Assembly (NCBI GenBank): GCA_900660155.1
Contig: CABFPE010001062.1
Span: 4,941-68,940, forward strand
Length of the DNA stretch: 64,000 bases
Direction of reading: 5' to 3'
Origin: Hofstenia miamia
Taxonomy: Eukaryota > Xenacoelomorpha > Acoela > Hofsteniidae
Shown: positions 34,130-45,420 of the stretch, piece by piece
Numbering within the stretch: the first letter of the stretch is position 1
Layout of the letters: the number at the start of each line of letters is the position of its first letter
Notes under the pieces: generated by a model
What the model was told of the DNA's origin: nothing
The model's input: the letters and a program-made list of their open reading frames with translations, nothing else
The model's database searches: none
Translations under genes and position numbers: made by a program

Positions 34130-37100
34130 AAACTATAAAAACCAATTTCCTTTTAGAGACATACAATTTGTAAATACCCCCAATTAAGTGACTCAATAGC
34201 CCCCTCAACCTCATCTGCCAGCACTTCTACTGTCAGATCACAAAAGACTGAAGAAAGAAGAAAGAAGATGTCAAAAGTTGGCAAAGAAACCCTACATCCA
34301 TATTACATAGCAATGTGACAAGCCACTAATTTTATACAAGATAATATATCTGAAGAAACTAAAACACAGCTACAAAGAACATACAATGGTAAAGACCTTA
34401 ACTGTTCAATAGATATCATCCCCTTTGTTATTGATGCAGAGCACTGTCCTAAAATTAATACAATAATATGTTATGATTTGAAAATGTTATCAGGCATAAG
34501 TCGCCTCTATTGGCACAGCTGTACATATCTCATTTGATGAAGATTTTGATATCTACAACCTCTGCCAGTTTTTGAATAGCAGAAAAACAATAGATAGCTT
34601 TGAGTGTGTTAACATTGACTTCCACAGCCTCCTCGTCATTTATTTTTTTCAAGTACACAATATACACAAAGATCTCATAATGGAACAAATCAAAATAGCA
34701 TACAGAATAGTGAAGGTAGAGGGGGTCCACTTAATGATGGTGCTCAGAGAGGAGCATGAAGAAAGTATACATGAGGCCAATGAGAACTTACATTTCCATA
34801 TGGAGAACTTCACTATCCTTTTTAAAACTAACTACCTCCCCTTTCATGCAATGCCACAAGTGACATATCCATTACAAAATTACTATATACAGATCTACTA
34901 CTATGCCAACATGTCCCCTCCCATCAGTTGGCAGTTGACCAGAAACTCATCATCAACACCATACTACAATCACAAATGTTAAAGTCAACTGATCCACACA
35001 CTCCATCATTGTATACAGTTACAGATATATGTGTAAGCTTTGCATTTGCCCAGAGTGAAAACAACCTCCAAGAAATCAAAAACATCTTGTCCAACATTAA
35101 AGCAGATAAAAACCCTGAGTCTGATAGGCCCCAATTAGATATTTCAAGTCCAGCACAACATTATCATAGCTCAATTGAACAGATTCTATGGAAAATAAAA
35201 GTCTCCTATGATACTCAAGATTGGAAAATTTTTAAAGAACAGCTATTTGATGAGAAGAACGTCCCAGGCATCTACACACATGGAGCTATTTGGATACTTG
35301 CTATATACCTCACAAAAGATCACAAATTACAAATACCAATGAATCATGAAAAATGCACAGCCCTTGCAAAACAAACAACCCACAAGTTAGCAGTCTGCCT
35401 GTTATTGTGGAAAGTAAAAAACTGGCTACTCTACAGGTGTAATCCTCCCTCTTCACCAGGAAAAACTAAAAGACCAATTGATAAGTTTGAAAAATATTAT
35501 GCCCAACTGGTGGGGGGTGACCAGTGTAACTGGTAAGATGTCAATCATCCTAATCAGTAATCAGCTAGGAATTTGTCTGTCAGACATAAATATTTTCTCT
35601 GACACCATAAAAAAGTATATGTGGGGAGTTATGGCAGAAACAAAACTAGCTATCTTTCACTCTGACAACGCCCCAATGAGCACCAAGCACTTTATCAAAC
35701 AAATACTGGGATCTACTCAGCAATTTCTAGAAAGAATACTGAGGCATGATATCCCTGCAAAAACCAAAGCATTTTTTCAACTACATCAGATGAAGTATCC
35801 AGAGTGTAGCTATGGACAATTTACTGAGTCCATAAGGCAAGTTAAAAAAGAGGGAGGAATCATACCCATCACAATGTTCAATAGGGTTATGAGGACGCCC
35901 AAACAATTCTTTAGAGAAAAGGAGCTGTTAGCATTGTTTGTGGTGCAACTTTCACCAGAGATTTGCGATCTCATTGAATGAGTGAACATGGAAAAATTTG
36001 GAGGCCCAATGGTATCTCCCAAACCAATGCCTCAGTGGTCAATCACTGAAAATGAGTGGATACTTATGATTGAACATGACCCCAGTGAATCTGTAGAAGA
36101 TCTCACAATACATAAGAGGATCATAGTCAATTGCTGCCATGATAAAGACGTGTTGTTGATGATGAAGTGGTGTCTCACTGAAATGTTCACAAAGGAAGAG
36201 CTGGTCATTCTACAGTCCCCAGGACGACAAGTAGCTCTGGATGTGGAATGCTCCACTGCTCATGTACCTATCTCTAGCAAACAGTTGGAGGAGTTGTGGA
36301 AAAAAGGGCTGAGGAGCAAATTCTGGGATACTATAAGAGAAGCCAGGATAAATTACCCAGTTACAATAGGAACTGCTAGTCTTGAAGCTGCCTTTGGACC
36401 CCAAGAAGTTGAAAAGAACATTCATACCTCTAACCTCTTGTGTATACCGCCTCCCACCATCAAAACACCTCTAATTCAACCCAAGTGGAAGATAAAGAAG
36501 AATAAAAGAAAGGTGGCCACTCATCTGCCCAACAAACTTAACTTTGTTAACAGCAAGCAGGAAGCAAATCAGCTGAGAAAAACAGATGAATATAAGACAG
36601 TAAAAGAAAAACTAATAGCCAGAGGAAACCCTGAATGCATCTTCATAGATGGAAGGCTAAACATCAAAGACATATTTAACCAGGTCATGCCAGTGCATGT
36701 ACAGCTGAAGAAGATACATGAGAAGATTTCCACCATGCAGCCATGAGTCTTAATTCTTTTTCAAGCAGCAGGCAACCTTATGTGGATAAATAAAGTTGAA
36801 AATTTTACCTGGTATTATGATGTAACCAAGCAAATTGAAATTATCACAATGCTCAGAGCCAATGTTTCAGATCCAGATCAGATGACTTTAAGCCAGGTTC
36901 AAGATTTCTGTTCCCTCTTCTTTGACCACACCACCACTATGGGCTCACTAAGGGAGGTATTGGTGCAGACAATGCACACACATCAGATACCAATGTGATG
37001 ATGACCTTAATGATCGCCCTAAAGGAGTTTCAATTGTACAAAAAATTTCCACCCAATGAGAAGTCCTGATGCAAGTCATGAGAGAGCTGCAGTATGTCAA

Positions 37101-37190
37101 ATTCCAAACATGGGAAGGTGAACTAGCAGTTGAGATGTTTACAGCAATGCAAAAGATAGTCTCTGGGTCTGTGTTCCAGCTGTTGTCCAA
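34130..37190 (+). mobile_element. unrecognised 3' coding module of the LTR element (fossil)
   Basis: About 3 kb between integrase and the 3' LTR keeps long + strand coding stretches of up to about 250 codons with balanced composition. I see no signal peptide, membrane anchor or cysteine pattern of an envelope protein, and no zinc knuckle or polymerase motif. Some Ty3/Gypsy lineages carry extra 3' ORFs; whether this is one of them or captured sequence is open. Broken. Confidence 0.5.
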
Positions 37191-37215
37191 AAATTAATTT
37201 GAGCAAGAGGTGGTG

Positions 37216-38089
37216 TGTAGAGTCACTCAGGGAAAATTGTTGATATATTATAGAGCATTTATTTTAATTTTTGTAATAATGTCATCCTGACATCATCTTC
37301 ATATTTTCGATACTAATTTATGATCATTAGTTTTGTGTCCTCTTGATGGTGCTGATTATTGTTGCTCAAATTTAATTTACAAGGGAAAAGAATTGTCTAG
37401 CATGATTAAGTTACATTAAGCAATTATAATTGTAAACAAAGGCAGGTAATGATCTCATTTTTGTATAAAACTGAGAAAACATGTAGATTAAGTTCAATAG
37501 AGTTTATCTAGCCTCAGCTACTGTTTTACCTCCGTATTTATTGTTTACTATTTTTTGATATGAAACTGATTGCTTAAGTCAGGCAACAATTTGGGAGTGC
37601 TTTCTCAAGTACAGAGCAACACATAGCTCCTGGAGGTCTTTTAGATTATCCAGCCCAAATTGTGGACCATTTAGGTTATGTGTACAGTTAAATATAGGGG
37701 AATAATAAACATCTCATTCAATGTTCAACACATGCATGCACTTATAAATTACAACACTGTGATGATACCATGGGCTACCATGAATGTCTGGTAATTACAA
37801 ACTATTTAATGGTGAGCAGAGATAACAATGAAAATGAGATGTTATAGCACTTTACTTTGTTCTGGAGACATTGCTTTGGCTGGAAGCCATATGAATGTGT
37901 CATCCTGGATTTTACCTAAAAGTAATTAGTTACTTGGATGAATTACCAATGTTAGTTCTATATAAGTTCTCTCTCTCAAATATCCTAACTTCTGGAATCA
38001 GGGCTGTCTTTGTATGAACACTACTCAAAACCTTCTGCAGAGCCAATTAGTTTTTTAGTTAAATTACTATTACAGCCTGTGATTCTACA
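37216..38089 (+). repeat. 3' LTR
   Basis: 874-bp counterpart of 27086-27949, preceded by a purine-rich AGCAAGAGGTGGTG that could be the polypurine tract. Carries an extra ATTAAGTTCAAT relative to the 5' LTR near 37488. Confidence 0.9.
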
Positions 38090-38770
38090 ATAGCTGGTAG
38101 TATATAGCCCATACTGTAGTTCAAGCATTTGCAAAGAACCCATCCATAAAAAGCCACATAATAAAGAGCTCTTCCACATTGCCACAGAGGCAGCTGCCTA
38201 GATGCCTTTTTTATGCATTGATTCTTCCTCAATAAGTCTATAACCATGTTCACAGTTTTAAAATACAATTTTATTTATTACTCAAATTAATTATATACAT
38301 TTTTTCACTTGAAGAATTAAGCATCCAGCCCTCCTTAAATTTTATTTAATAGTATACTTTGCATTATCAAAGCTAATGTCCCTTTTACTTTTATACAAAA
38401 TAATGTCTTTTTCTCCTCTATTCTAAACAAATTTTTTAAAATAAATTTGCAGTTGGTCTTAAGAAAGTGTTTGTCTCTTCTAAGTATATCATTGTATCTT
38501 AAATAATGAAAAACTTTAAAGATACAAATATAATGTTCTTCAAGGTTTTTGAGTTGATTTCAAGGATTTACTTTTAAAGTTTGAGTTCAAAGAAAATTCA
38601 AAATATGATTAAGTTTATTGGTTGGTACTTTTTACCAAAAATGATTGACTTAGAACCAACAATAACTTACTTAGAATAGCAATGCAAATTGCTCTGTTTC
38701 CCTTTGCTTAAGATAAGCATAAATGATATATACATACCAATACCACAAAACTAGACATTGGATTGAATGA

Positions 38771-38819
<49 letters not shown>

Positions 38820-39616
38820 NAATTCAATCAACTGTAGCGAATAGAAAAACAAAAAGGAATTCATATTAAATAATCAGAAGTTAATGCAAAAACTTCCTAA
38901 ATTCCCTTGTCCAGAAACTATTAATTCAAGCTGTCTTCGATACGAAGTTGTTGAAATATCATATATATATATATATATAGTTATACTGACCACTGTGGAC
39001 AAAACTGGGCCTTCATTTGACCGCTGTGTACAGCCAAATTTTGATAATGACCGCTCTGCACAAAGGGTCTGAATGGACCATAAATTATTGGTCCAAGGCC
39101 AAATTTCATGTAAATTATTGGTCCCACATCCATAAAAAGACATATCCCAGTAAATATTCTTATCCCATGTTTACCTGTGATCCCATGGGATACCTTTCCT
39201 TTGGAAATGGAATTTTAAAAAAAAATATAAAGAATTTTTTGGAATCTGAGATCCCACATTCTTCTTTTAAGGTCCCACTCCCATTATGGTACAATTTGCA
39301 TTGAAATTTTAATTTCCTTGCCATTGAAACAAGTAAAACCCATGGGAATAACAGGTCATGTTGCACTTCACAGTAGAAATTCCTAAAGTTACCCACAGAA
39401 AATCAGCTGTTGATGATAAAAGCCTCAAACTTTGAATAGATATTTTCAACATGGATACAATTATCACTGTATAGTCAAACTCCACATAATACAAAAATTG
39501 GGGAAATCTTAATGGAAAATCTTCTTTGTACTATGGGAAAAGTACAGAGTGGTTGACAAAATTTTTATTTCAACCTCTGTGTACATTTTCAACCATACAC
39601 AGCAGTGCTATACTTA
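38090..39616. other. no gene; microsatellites, one N and an iterated-motif patch
   Basis: (TA)n at 38770-38819 ends in a single N at 38820, and a second (TA)n lies at 38961-38980. Just after it, TGACCACTGTGGACA, TGACCGCTGTGTACAG and TGACCGCTCTGCACA (38987, 39018, 39048) are three direct versions of one motif. The 69-codon minus-strand frame at 38059-38268 overlaps the LTR and shows no recognisable protein. Confidence 0.5.
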
Positions 39617-40291
39617 TATATACAGATATTGGCGCTTTGTACTATAAAATTTGAAAATCTGGTAAACAAAGCACACCTTGGGTTTTTTCCATAGCACAAA
39701 GTGCTGCTTTTCAATTTCTTCTGATTAAAACAATGAAATCTAACAAAATTGTGAGAATCACTTCTGTAGCCCCAAAGGCTTCTTTCTATACTAGTGAGAA
39801 CAAATTTGTTTTCTCATGTCAAAAAATTTTATTTTTTTTTGAATTTTACATAAATAAATAGTGCTTTGTACAATTTACATAGATAATGGCACTTGGTACC
39901 TTTGTTTTTTTCTACATGTGTTTGTGAAGTTCTTGCATTGTTTTAATGTTATGTTTTATGTGTTTAACTTTTGCTTAAATATATTCTTAAGCTTTTGAAA
40001 TGATTGATGACAGATTAAAAATGCAAAATACAATGAAAACTTTGAAAAGGAAACTTTTTATTTCTTTTTGTTATGGATGTTTGTTTAGAAAATAAAACCA
40101 CTTCTATTGTTCTTCTGCTGTCTTATTTTGATATTAAAGCCATTATATATTAATTTTAATGATGTTTTCAAAATATAGTTTTCATAAACAAAAAAGCATA
40201 GTATAAAGCACTGCTATCTATTTCACAGGTGTACAAAGAGTATGTTATCTATGTAGATTTTTATACAAAGCACTGCATATCTATATATATA

Positions 40292-41964
40292 CAGTATGCA
40301 TCAAATTATTACGGACACCAGTTATGCAATCATTATTAGGCATATACTATATTGTTTTATGCTAATATAGAATTAATTTTAATTATTAATCAAAAACTAT
40401 TATTAGTTTTACTGATTCCAATTGGTATTCTGTTATACAAATGCTAATGGAGAAAATTTACAAGTACATACTTAAACATGTCCTGGTCAAATAATAATGA
40501 ACACTATAAACATTTTGTGTATAATCTTTATTATTTCCACAATAAGTAATCAAAACAAGCATATTTAATAGCACATTAAAAGTATACAAAAATAATTCAA
40601 AAGTAAAAATTTAGTCCATCTTTAGACTGCCTTTAATATTTGGGTGACCACCTTTTGCTTTGATCAAAGCTTCAATTTGTTGAGGCATGCTGTCAATTGC
40701 ATTTTTTACAAATTGTTGCATCTTTTCATTTTGAAACCATTCATTAATTAGTTCTTCAATTAAGTTTTTTTATTAGTAATAGTTTTTCCTGACATTTTTT
40801 CTATTAAGATGCCCCAAATGTTCTAAATGGGGTTGAGATCAGGTGAGTTACCAGGCAACAAAAGTAGAGAAATTCCTTCTGATCTCAAAAATTTAGTTAC
40901 CACTTTTGCTGTGTGGAATAGTGTCCCATCTTGCATGAATATGCAGTTATCCAAAGAGTCATACCAGTAATTGAGCTGTGGTAGAAGCTTGTTTTTTAGA
41001 ATGTCTATGTACTTGATGGAGTTCAACATTCCATCACATATATGTAGTTGTCTGGTGCCATTAAAATTAATCACACTCCAGGAAATAACCTTTATGGGGT
41101 GCTTGACCTTTTGATGAAGTGGCAATGCTTGAACAGCTGAATGCCATACTAGTTTTTTTGATGCTCTCATCACTGAAGGAAACCTGACACCAATAATTAA
41201 TATTCCAATAAGAATGTGCTCTTGCAAAATCTAGTCTCTTCTTCATCATTTTCTTGGTCAATTTTGGAACTTTACATGGTCTGATTGAGGCACAACCCAT
41301 TTTCTTTAGCCTTCTTTGAATTGTGCTTGTTGAAACATTAATGCCATTTGACTTTGCTTCTTGTTTCAACTGTGTGGCTCAAGGCAAAGGAAGCTTTATT
41401 AATGTTGTATGCAAAAACTGGTCATCATTTTTTGTTGTTTTTGGCTTTCTACCACACCTTCCTTTCCTCTGTGGTGTGCATATATTGTGTTCATTTCTAA
41501 ATTTAATATTTGAAGCACTGCTGTGACTAATGCCAGATATTTTTAAAATTTCCCTGATGGAATTATTTCCAGCTTTCAGTAGTCCATTTACAAGATTGAT
41601 TTCCAAATCAGTAAGATCTGCTTGCCTATTTTGTAGAAAAAGATGTTTATAAAATGTATATATTTGTACTACAAATTTCTGTGCTATGATAGGCAATGGA
41701 ATGTAAGTGATAATTAGCTGCAAAAATTCTGCAAATATATATACAAGCAGTGTAAATGTAGTTCAAATCTAGGTGTCCATAATAATTTGCTGCACTTAAT
41801 TAAAAAATGTTCATTAAAATATATCAATATCATGTAGTTAATGCATATCATTGAATCATAGTACATAGCTGGAATGAATATAAAACCATTAGCATTTCAT
41901 GGAAATTTTTGAAAACACTTTCTGTAATAAATTCTAGTTGTCAATAATAATTTGATGCTTACTG
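40292..41964 (-). mobile_element. Tc1-like transposon with IR/DR ends
   Basis: 1673 bp flanked by TA on both sides (40290-40291, 41965-41966). Outer termini are CAGTATGCATCAAATTATTA and the inverse of the right end, CAGTAAGCATCAAATTATTA. Each end has a second, inner copy in the same orientation: GGTCAAATAATAATGAACAC (40485-40504) on the left and GTGTCCATAATAATTTGCTG (41773-41792) on the right. Two direct repeats per terminus is the IR/DR layout of several Tc1-like families. Inserted in the loop of the long inverted repeat. Confidence 0.8.
40612..41723 (-). pseudogene. Tc1-like transposase, DD34E type, inactivated
   Basis: Order on the minus strand: helix-turn-helix DNA-binding part with LTDLEINLVNGLLKAG and GRCGRKPKTT (41379-41630), second helix-turn-helix TSTIQRRLKKMG (about 41310), catalytic core with first aspartate in FSDES (about 41175), second in FMQDGTLFHTA (about 40925), and PGNSPDLNPI just before the third catalytic position. 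That position, normally glutamate in NPIEN, is a TAG stop (40823-40825 on the + strand). The C-terminal tail MPQQIEALIKAKGGHPN continues beyond it to about 40620. At least two frameshifts also separate the three blocks. Family members cut at TA sites. Dead copy. Confidence 0.8.
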
Positions 41965-42252
41965 TATACATATACAGGCTTTGGATACAAAACAATTAAG
42001 GCACTGGATAGAAAAAAATATATATTGTTATATAAGGGCACTAGATATTATAGCAGATTGCTCTGGATACTGTCTAAAAATTTTTTTTTGAAAAAAACTT
42101 ATACATAAGAAATTAGACCCCTATTTCAATAACCCACAATTTAAAAATTTTTTGATTAAGTGAATTATTCTGGACTTAAATCTAAAGAGCACTAGATACT
42201 ATGGAATATAACAAAACTGAGGGCACTGGATACAAATCCCATAGTATCTAGA

Positions 42253-42255
<3 letters not shown>

Positions 42256-42299
<44 letters not shown>
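42256..42299. repeat. (TA)n microsatellite
   Basis: About 22 TA units at the inner edge of the right arm of the long inverted repeat; a similar tract lies at 42895-42932 at its outer edge. Confidence 0.9.
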
Positions 42300-42302
<3 letters not shown>

Positions 42303-42932
42303 ACTCTTTGTAAACCTGTGAAATAGATACCAGTGCTTTGTACTATGCTTTTTTGTATATGAACACTACATTTTCAAAACATCATTAAAATTAATAAATA
42401 ATGCTCTTAATATCAAAATAAGACAGCAGAGGAACAATAGAAGTAGTTTTATTTACTAAACAAACATCCATAACAAAAAAGTAATAAAAAGTTTCTTAAG
42501 AAGTTCTTATTCAAAGTTTTCATTGTATTTTGCATTTTTGATCAGTCATCAATCATTTCAAAAGCTTAAGAATATATTTAAACAAGAGTTAAGCACCTAA
42601 AACATAACATAAAAACAATGCAAGAACTTCACAAACACATGTAGAAAAAAACAAAGGTACAAAGCACCATTATCTATGTAAACTGTACAAAGCACTATTT
42701 ATTTATGTAAAATTCAAAAAAAAATTTTTTGACATGAGAAAACAAATTTGTTCTCACTGGTATAGAAAGAAGCCTTTGGGGCTACAGAAGTGATTCACAC
42801 AATTTTAATTAGATTTCATTGTTTTCATCAGGAGAAAACCCAAGGCAGTACTTTGTACACCACATTTTCAAATTTTATAGTACAAAGTGCCAATATATAT
42901 ATACACATATATATATATATATATATATATAT

Positions 42933-44499
42933 TGAGAATTTGAATATTTAAATTTAAATTTTGATTGGCCAATTTCAAGTGGGTAATGCACAATATACTA
43001 TATAAGCTACTTCTATATTCTCTAAATCATTTTCCATCATAACTTACTTAAAAGCTGATCAAAAAAATATCCTTATTATCTTTGATGACATGCTGTGGCA
43101 TATTTCTTTGCTAATTCAATGTTATACAACATTCCTGGCGTCCAAATGCAACAATGAAAAGAGTAGGGTGAACAAACTATGGTTATGAGGCAGCCAGATT
43201 TTTTGAACTCAATAGTATATTCAGTATGCTATGCAAGGTGTGAAATTACATTTGAAAACAAAAGAGATGCTAAACCTTATTCATGCTTTTTTGAAATTGA
43301 TCAACATTCTGAATTTGTAATGGCATTATCTTTGAATGGTTGGGGCAATTCAAATGGTGATTTTAGGCATTGGGTTGCTTTCTTAATGTAGCTTCATTGT
43401 CAGTCCCATAAACCAAGTAGTACTGATGTTCCATGTTATTGGAAATGTTCTCATTTGCTGCAAATGAAGAAGTGTGTATGTGGTGATGACTTTGATAAGA
43501 GTCATGTTATATTTTCAGTTGATACAGAAAGTTTCTTTTAGAAGGCTAAAAAGGTTATATCTGCTAGAAGTTTATTGGAGTATCAATTTCAACCAATTGA
43601 AACATCTGTAATTTATATTGATTATCTGATTGAAAAATTTAAGAAGATGAATTTCTTGAAAACTTCTACTAATTGAATTAAATTTTGCTCAGATTTAATG
43701 ACAGATGATAATATTCTCTAAGTGTTTAAAGGATCAATTAATCAGCATCAATGCAATGTGTGGTTTAAAATAAAGCTTGTCAGAATATCAACTTCAATGC
43801 TTATGCAGTCAGTAGGTATGCCTGGTTACATATTTCTTTAATATTATATTTAAATGGGTGGTTTTATTTGGCATTTTTATTTTTAGATATCATACAGCTT
43901 ATGGTAGCTACTATCTTAGGACCTTTGCAAAAGGTCAAAAGCTTTGTTTTTTAAAGAAACACAGACTGTAATGGTGTTCACTATTGAGTACAAGAGACTA
44001 TGTTAAAAATTTCTCATTGATTGCATTAATTTTTGGAAAGAAGTCATTTTTCTGAATCTAGTGAATTCTAATTTACAAGTTTTTCAGTGAAAAATACATT
44101 TTTGTATTTTAATACATAATATAAAGTTAGATCTTTTATTTATTCACATTATTACAAACAACAGGTCTGAATAGTATTATTTTTATACATCAATTTATTT
44201 AGAATATAGATGTAACAATGTCCACTTGATGTACACTTTATGTAATTTAGTAGCTTAGTACATCTTACATAGGCCATTTGTTTCTTGTACCTTTCCCACA
44301 TGCTTTAAAGCTTCATATGTATGTTAGATAAATCATCATTGGAGTTCTTAAGTTTACCATCTATGTAGTAAGTCAATATTAAAAGTTTAGAAAAACAGGG
44401 CTTAAAATTTTATTAATGTACCACAAAATATTACATATTATATTAAAACAAATGTCATATACATAATAATAAAATTAAATTCTATTTTGTAAATTATAA
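42933..44499 (+). other. no gene recognised; weak coding-like stretch
   Basis: A 70-codon frame at 43179-43391 (contains CEITFENKRDAKPYSCFFEI) and following interrupted + strand frames to about 43830 have a protein-like composition, but I recognise no family. They could be the remains of another transposon ORF. 43990-44500 is plain AT-rich sequence. Confidence 0.3.
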
Positions 44500-45290
44500 A
44501 GTGCACAAACAATTAACTAAAATCTTGAAAATAAGTGCAATGATGTAATGGGAAAGCCTACATAAGTACCCATTAATTTAAAGTCTCTAATTCTTCCAAT
44601 GATTCTTTGAATATTTAATCTAGCAAATGTGATCATTTTAAATTGCAGAGCATTTTCTCAAACACTGTTGAATTTGATGAAACTGAATAGAGTCATATAA
44701 GATTACAGCCCTTTAATGTCAATAATACAGCAATATTTTTAAAACCTTGATCAGCTAAAATACTGTAGCTAGGTAACAACTCATCTAAATACCCACTGTT
44801 TTAAACAATTTCTATGTCAGAGGAATTACCTTTATGAGTTCCTTTGGAAAATAAAATTAAAAATATTATGGTGCTAAAATGTTTGTGGTGAGATCATGAC
44901 AATGACTGCATAACAGGATCTGGGATTTTTTAATGAAACATTCAAAACAATTGATGATGGAAGCCACATTCCTAAATTGAAAGTGAAATAATGGAGAGAG
45001 ATTTTTTCAAATTGTACCCAAGGTAGGAAAGAAAGTGAAAGTTTTGAGTAAAAAGGCAAGCTAGGGTGTTACAGTGTTGATGATTCTAGAAGCAGAAGGT
45101 ATAGAAATATCAATGATATCAGAAAATTTTATGAGGGGAGAATTTCTTCTGATTTTGAATAAAACTATAATATTAGCAGTGACTTGATCCTTAGAATAAG
45201 ATATGTGTTTTGCCATTTCAGATAGAACAGCAATACTTTCACTGGAAACACCAAGATGATGAATGTGAATCATCAGCTATTTGATATTCT
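44500..45290 (-). pseudogene. Harbinger/IS5-like (DDE_Tnp_4) transposase remnant
   Basis: Minus strand from about 45200: DQVTANIIVLFKIRRNSPLI and FSDIIDISIPSASRIIN (helix-turn-helix with the SxSTVSRIFN-like block), then NVASIINCFECFIKKSQI, matching the IIDCtEiFIe.Ps block with the first catalytic aspartate position changed (INC for IDC), then SGYLDELLPSYSILADQGF with the second aspartate (about 44735-44795), and RLNIQRIIGRIRDFK near 44590-44640 for the IGRIK..F end region. Several stops and frame changes. No terminal repeats identified. Old inactive copy. Confidence 0.6.
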
Positions 45291-45296
45291 AACTAC

Positions 45297-45420
45297 AATG
45301 ATTCTTCTGATATGGTACTAGTAAATGCAATGGAAACATCCAAAGCAGTGACTATTTATGTAGTGGCATTTCTTTTGAAAACAATAGATTGTGAGGAATG
45401 CACTTACTATATACTTTAGT
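45297..45420 (+). pseudogene. possible P-element/THAP9-like transposase C-terminal scrap
   Basis: The + strand frame MVLVNAMETSKAVTIYVVAF followed by LLKTIDCEECTYYIL resembles the YVAGYxxRKI..C..C...L block at the C-terminus of P-like and related transposases. Only about 38 codons; could instead be chance or another family with the same CxxC block. Confidence 0.3.

Larger units (their letters stand above)
27086..38089 (+). mobile_element. Ty3/Gypsy-like LTR retrotransposon (fossil, broken)
   Basis: An 11.0-kb element with two LTRs (TG...CA), a leader that starts TGGCAACCATGACAGG right after the 5' LTR and could be the primer-binding site, a gag-like region, a pol region in the order protease, reverse transcriptase, RNase H, integrase (the Ty3/Gypsy order), and a further 3' coding module of about 3 kb. 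The coding regions are broken, with on the order of ten or more interruptions. The LTRs differ by a few percent by eye plus a 12-bp length difference, so the insertion is moderately old. No clean target duplication is visible (TTAG versus ATAG). Confidence 0.85.
39629..42894. repeat. long inverted repeat, about 600-bp arms, with Tc1 element in the loop
   Basis: Left arm 39629-40243 starts GGCGCTTTGTACTATAAAAT; right arm 42301-42894 is its inverse and ends ATTTTATAGTACAAAGTGCC. The arms align through their whole length with scattered changes. Both are bounded outside by (TA)n. Motif GCACTTTGTAC or its inverse recurs within each arm. Subtracting the Tc1 copy, the original loop is about 380 bp and carries a different iterated motif, GGCACTGGATAC (near 41978, 42000, 42026, 42052, 42188, 42222). 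Probably a fold-back type DNA element; no ORF of its own. Confidence 0.65.

Noticed and set aside
34130-37190. Envelope gene of a retrovirus
   Set aside because: No signal peptide, membrane anchor or cysteine-rich surface pattern seen; left as an unrecognised fossil module.
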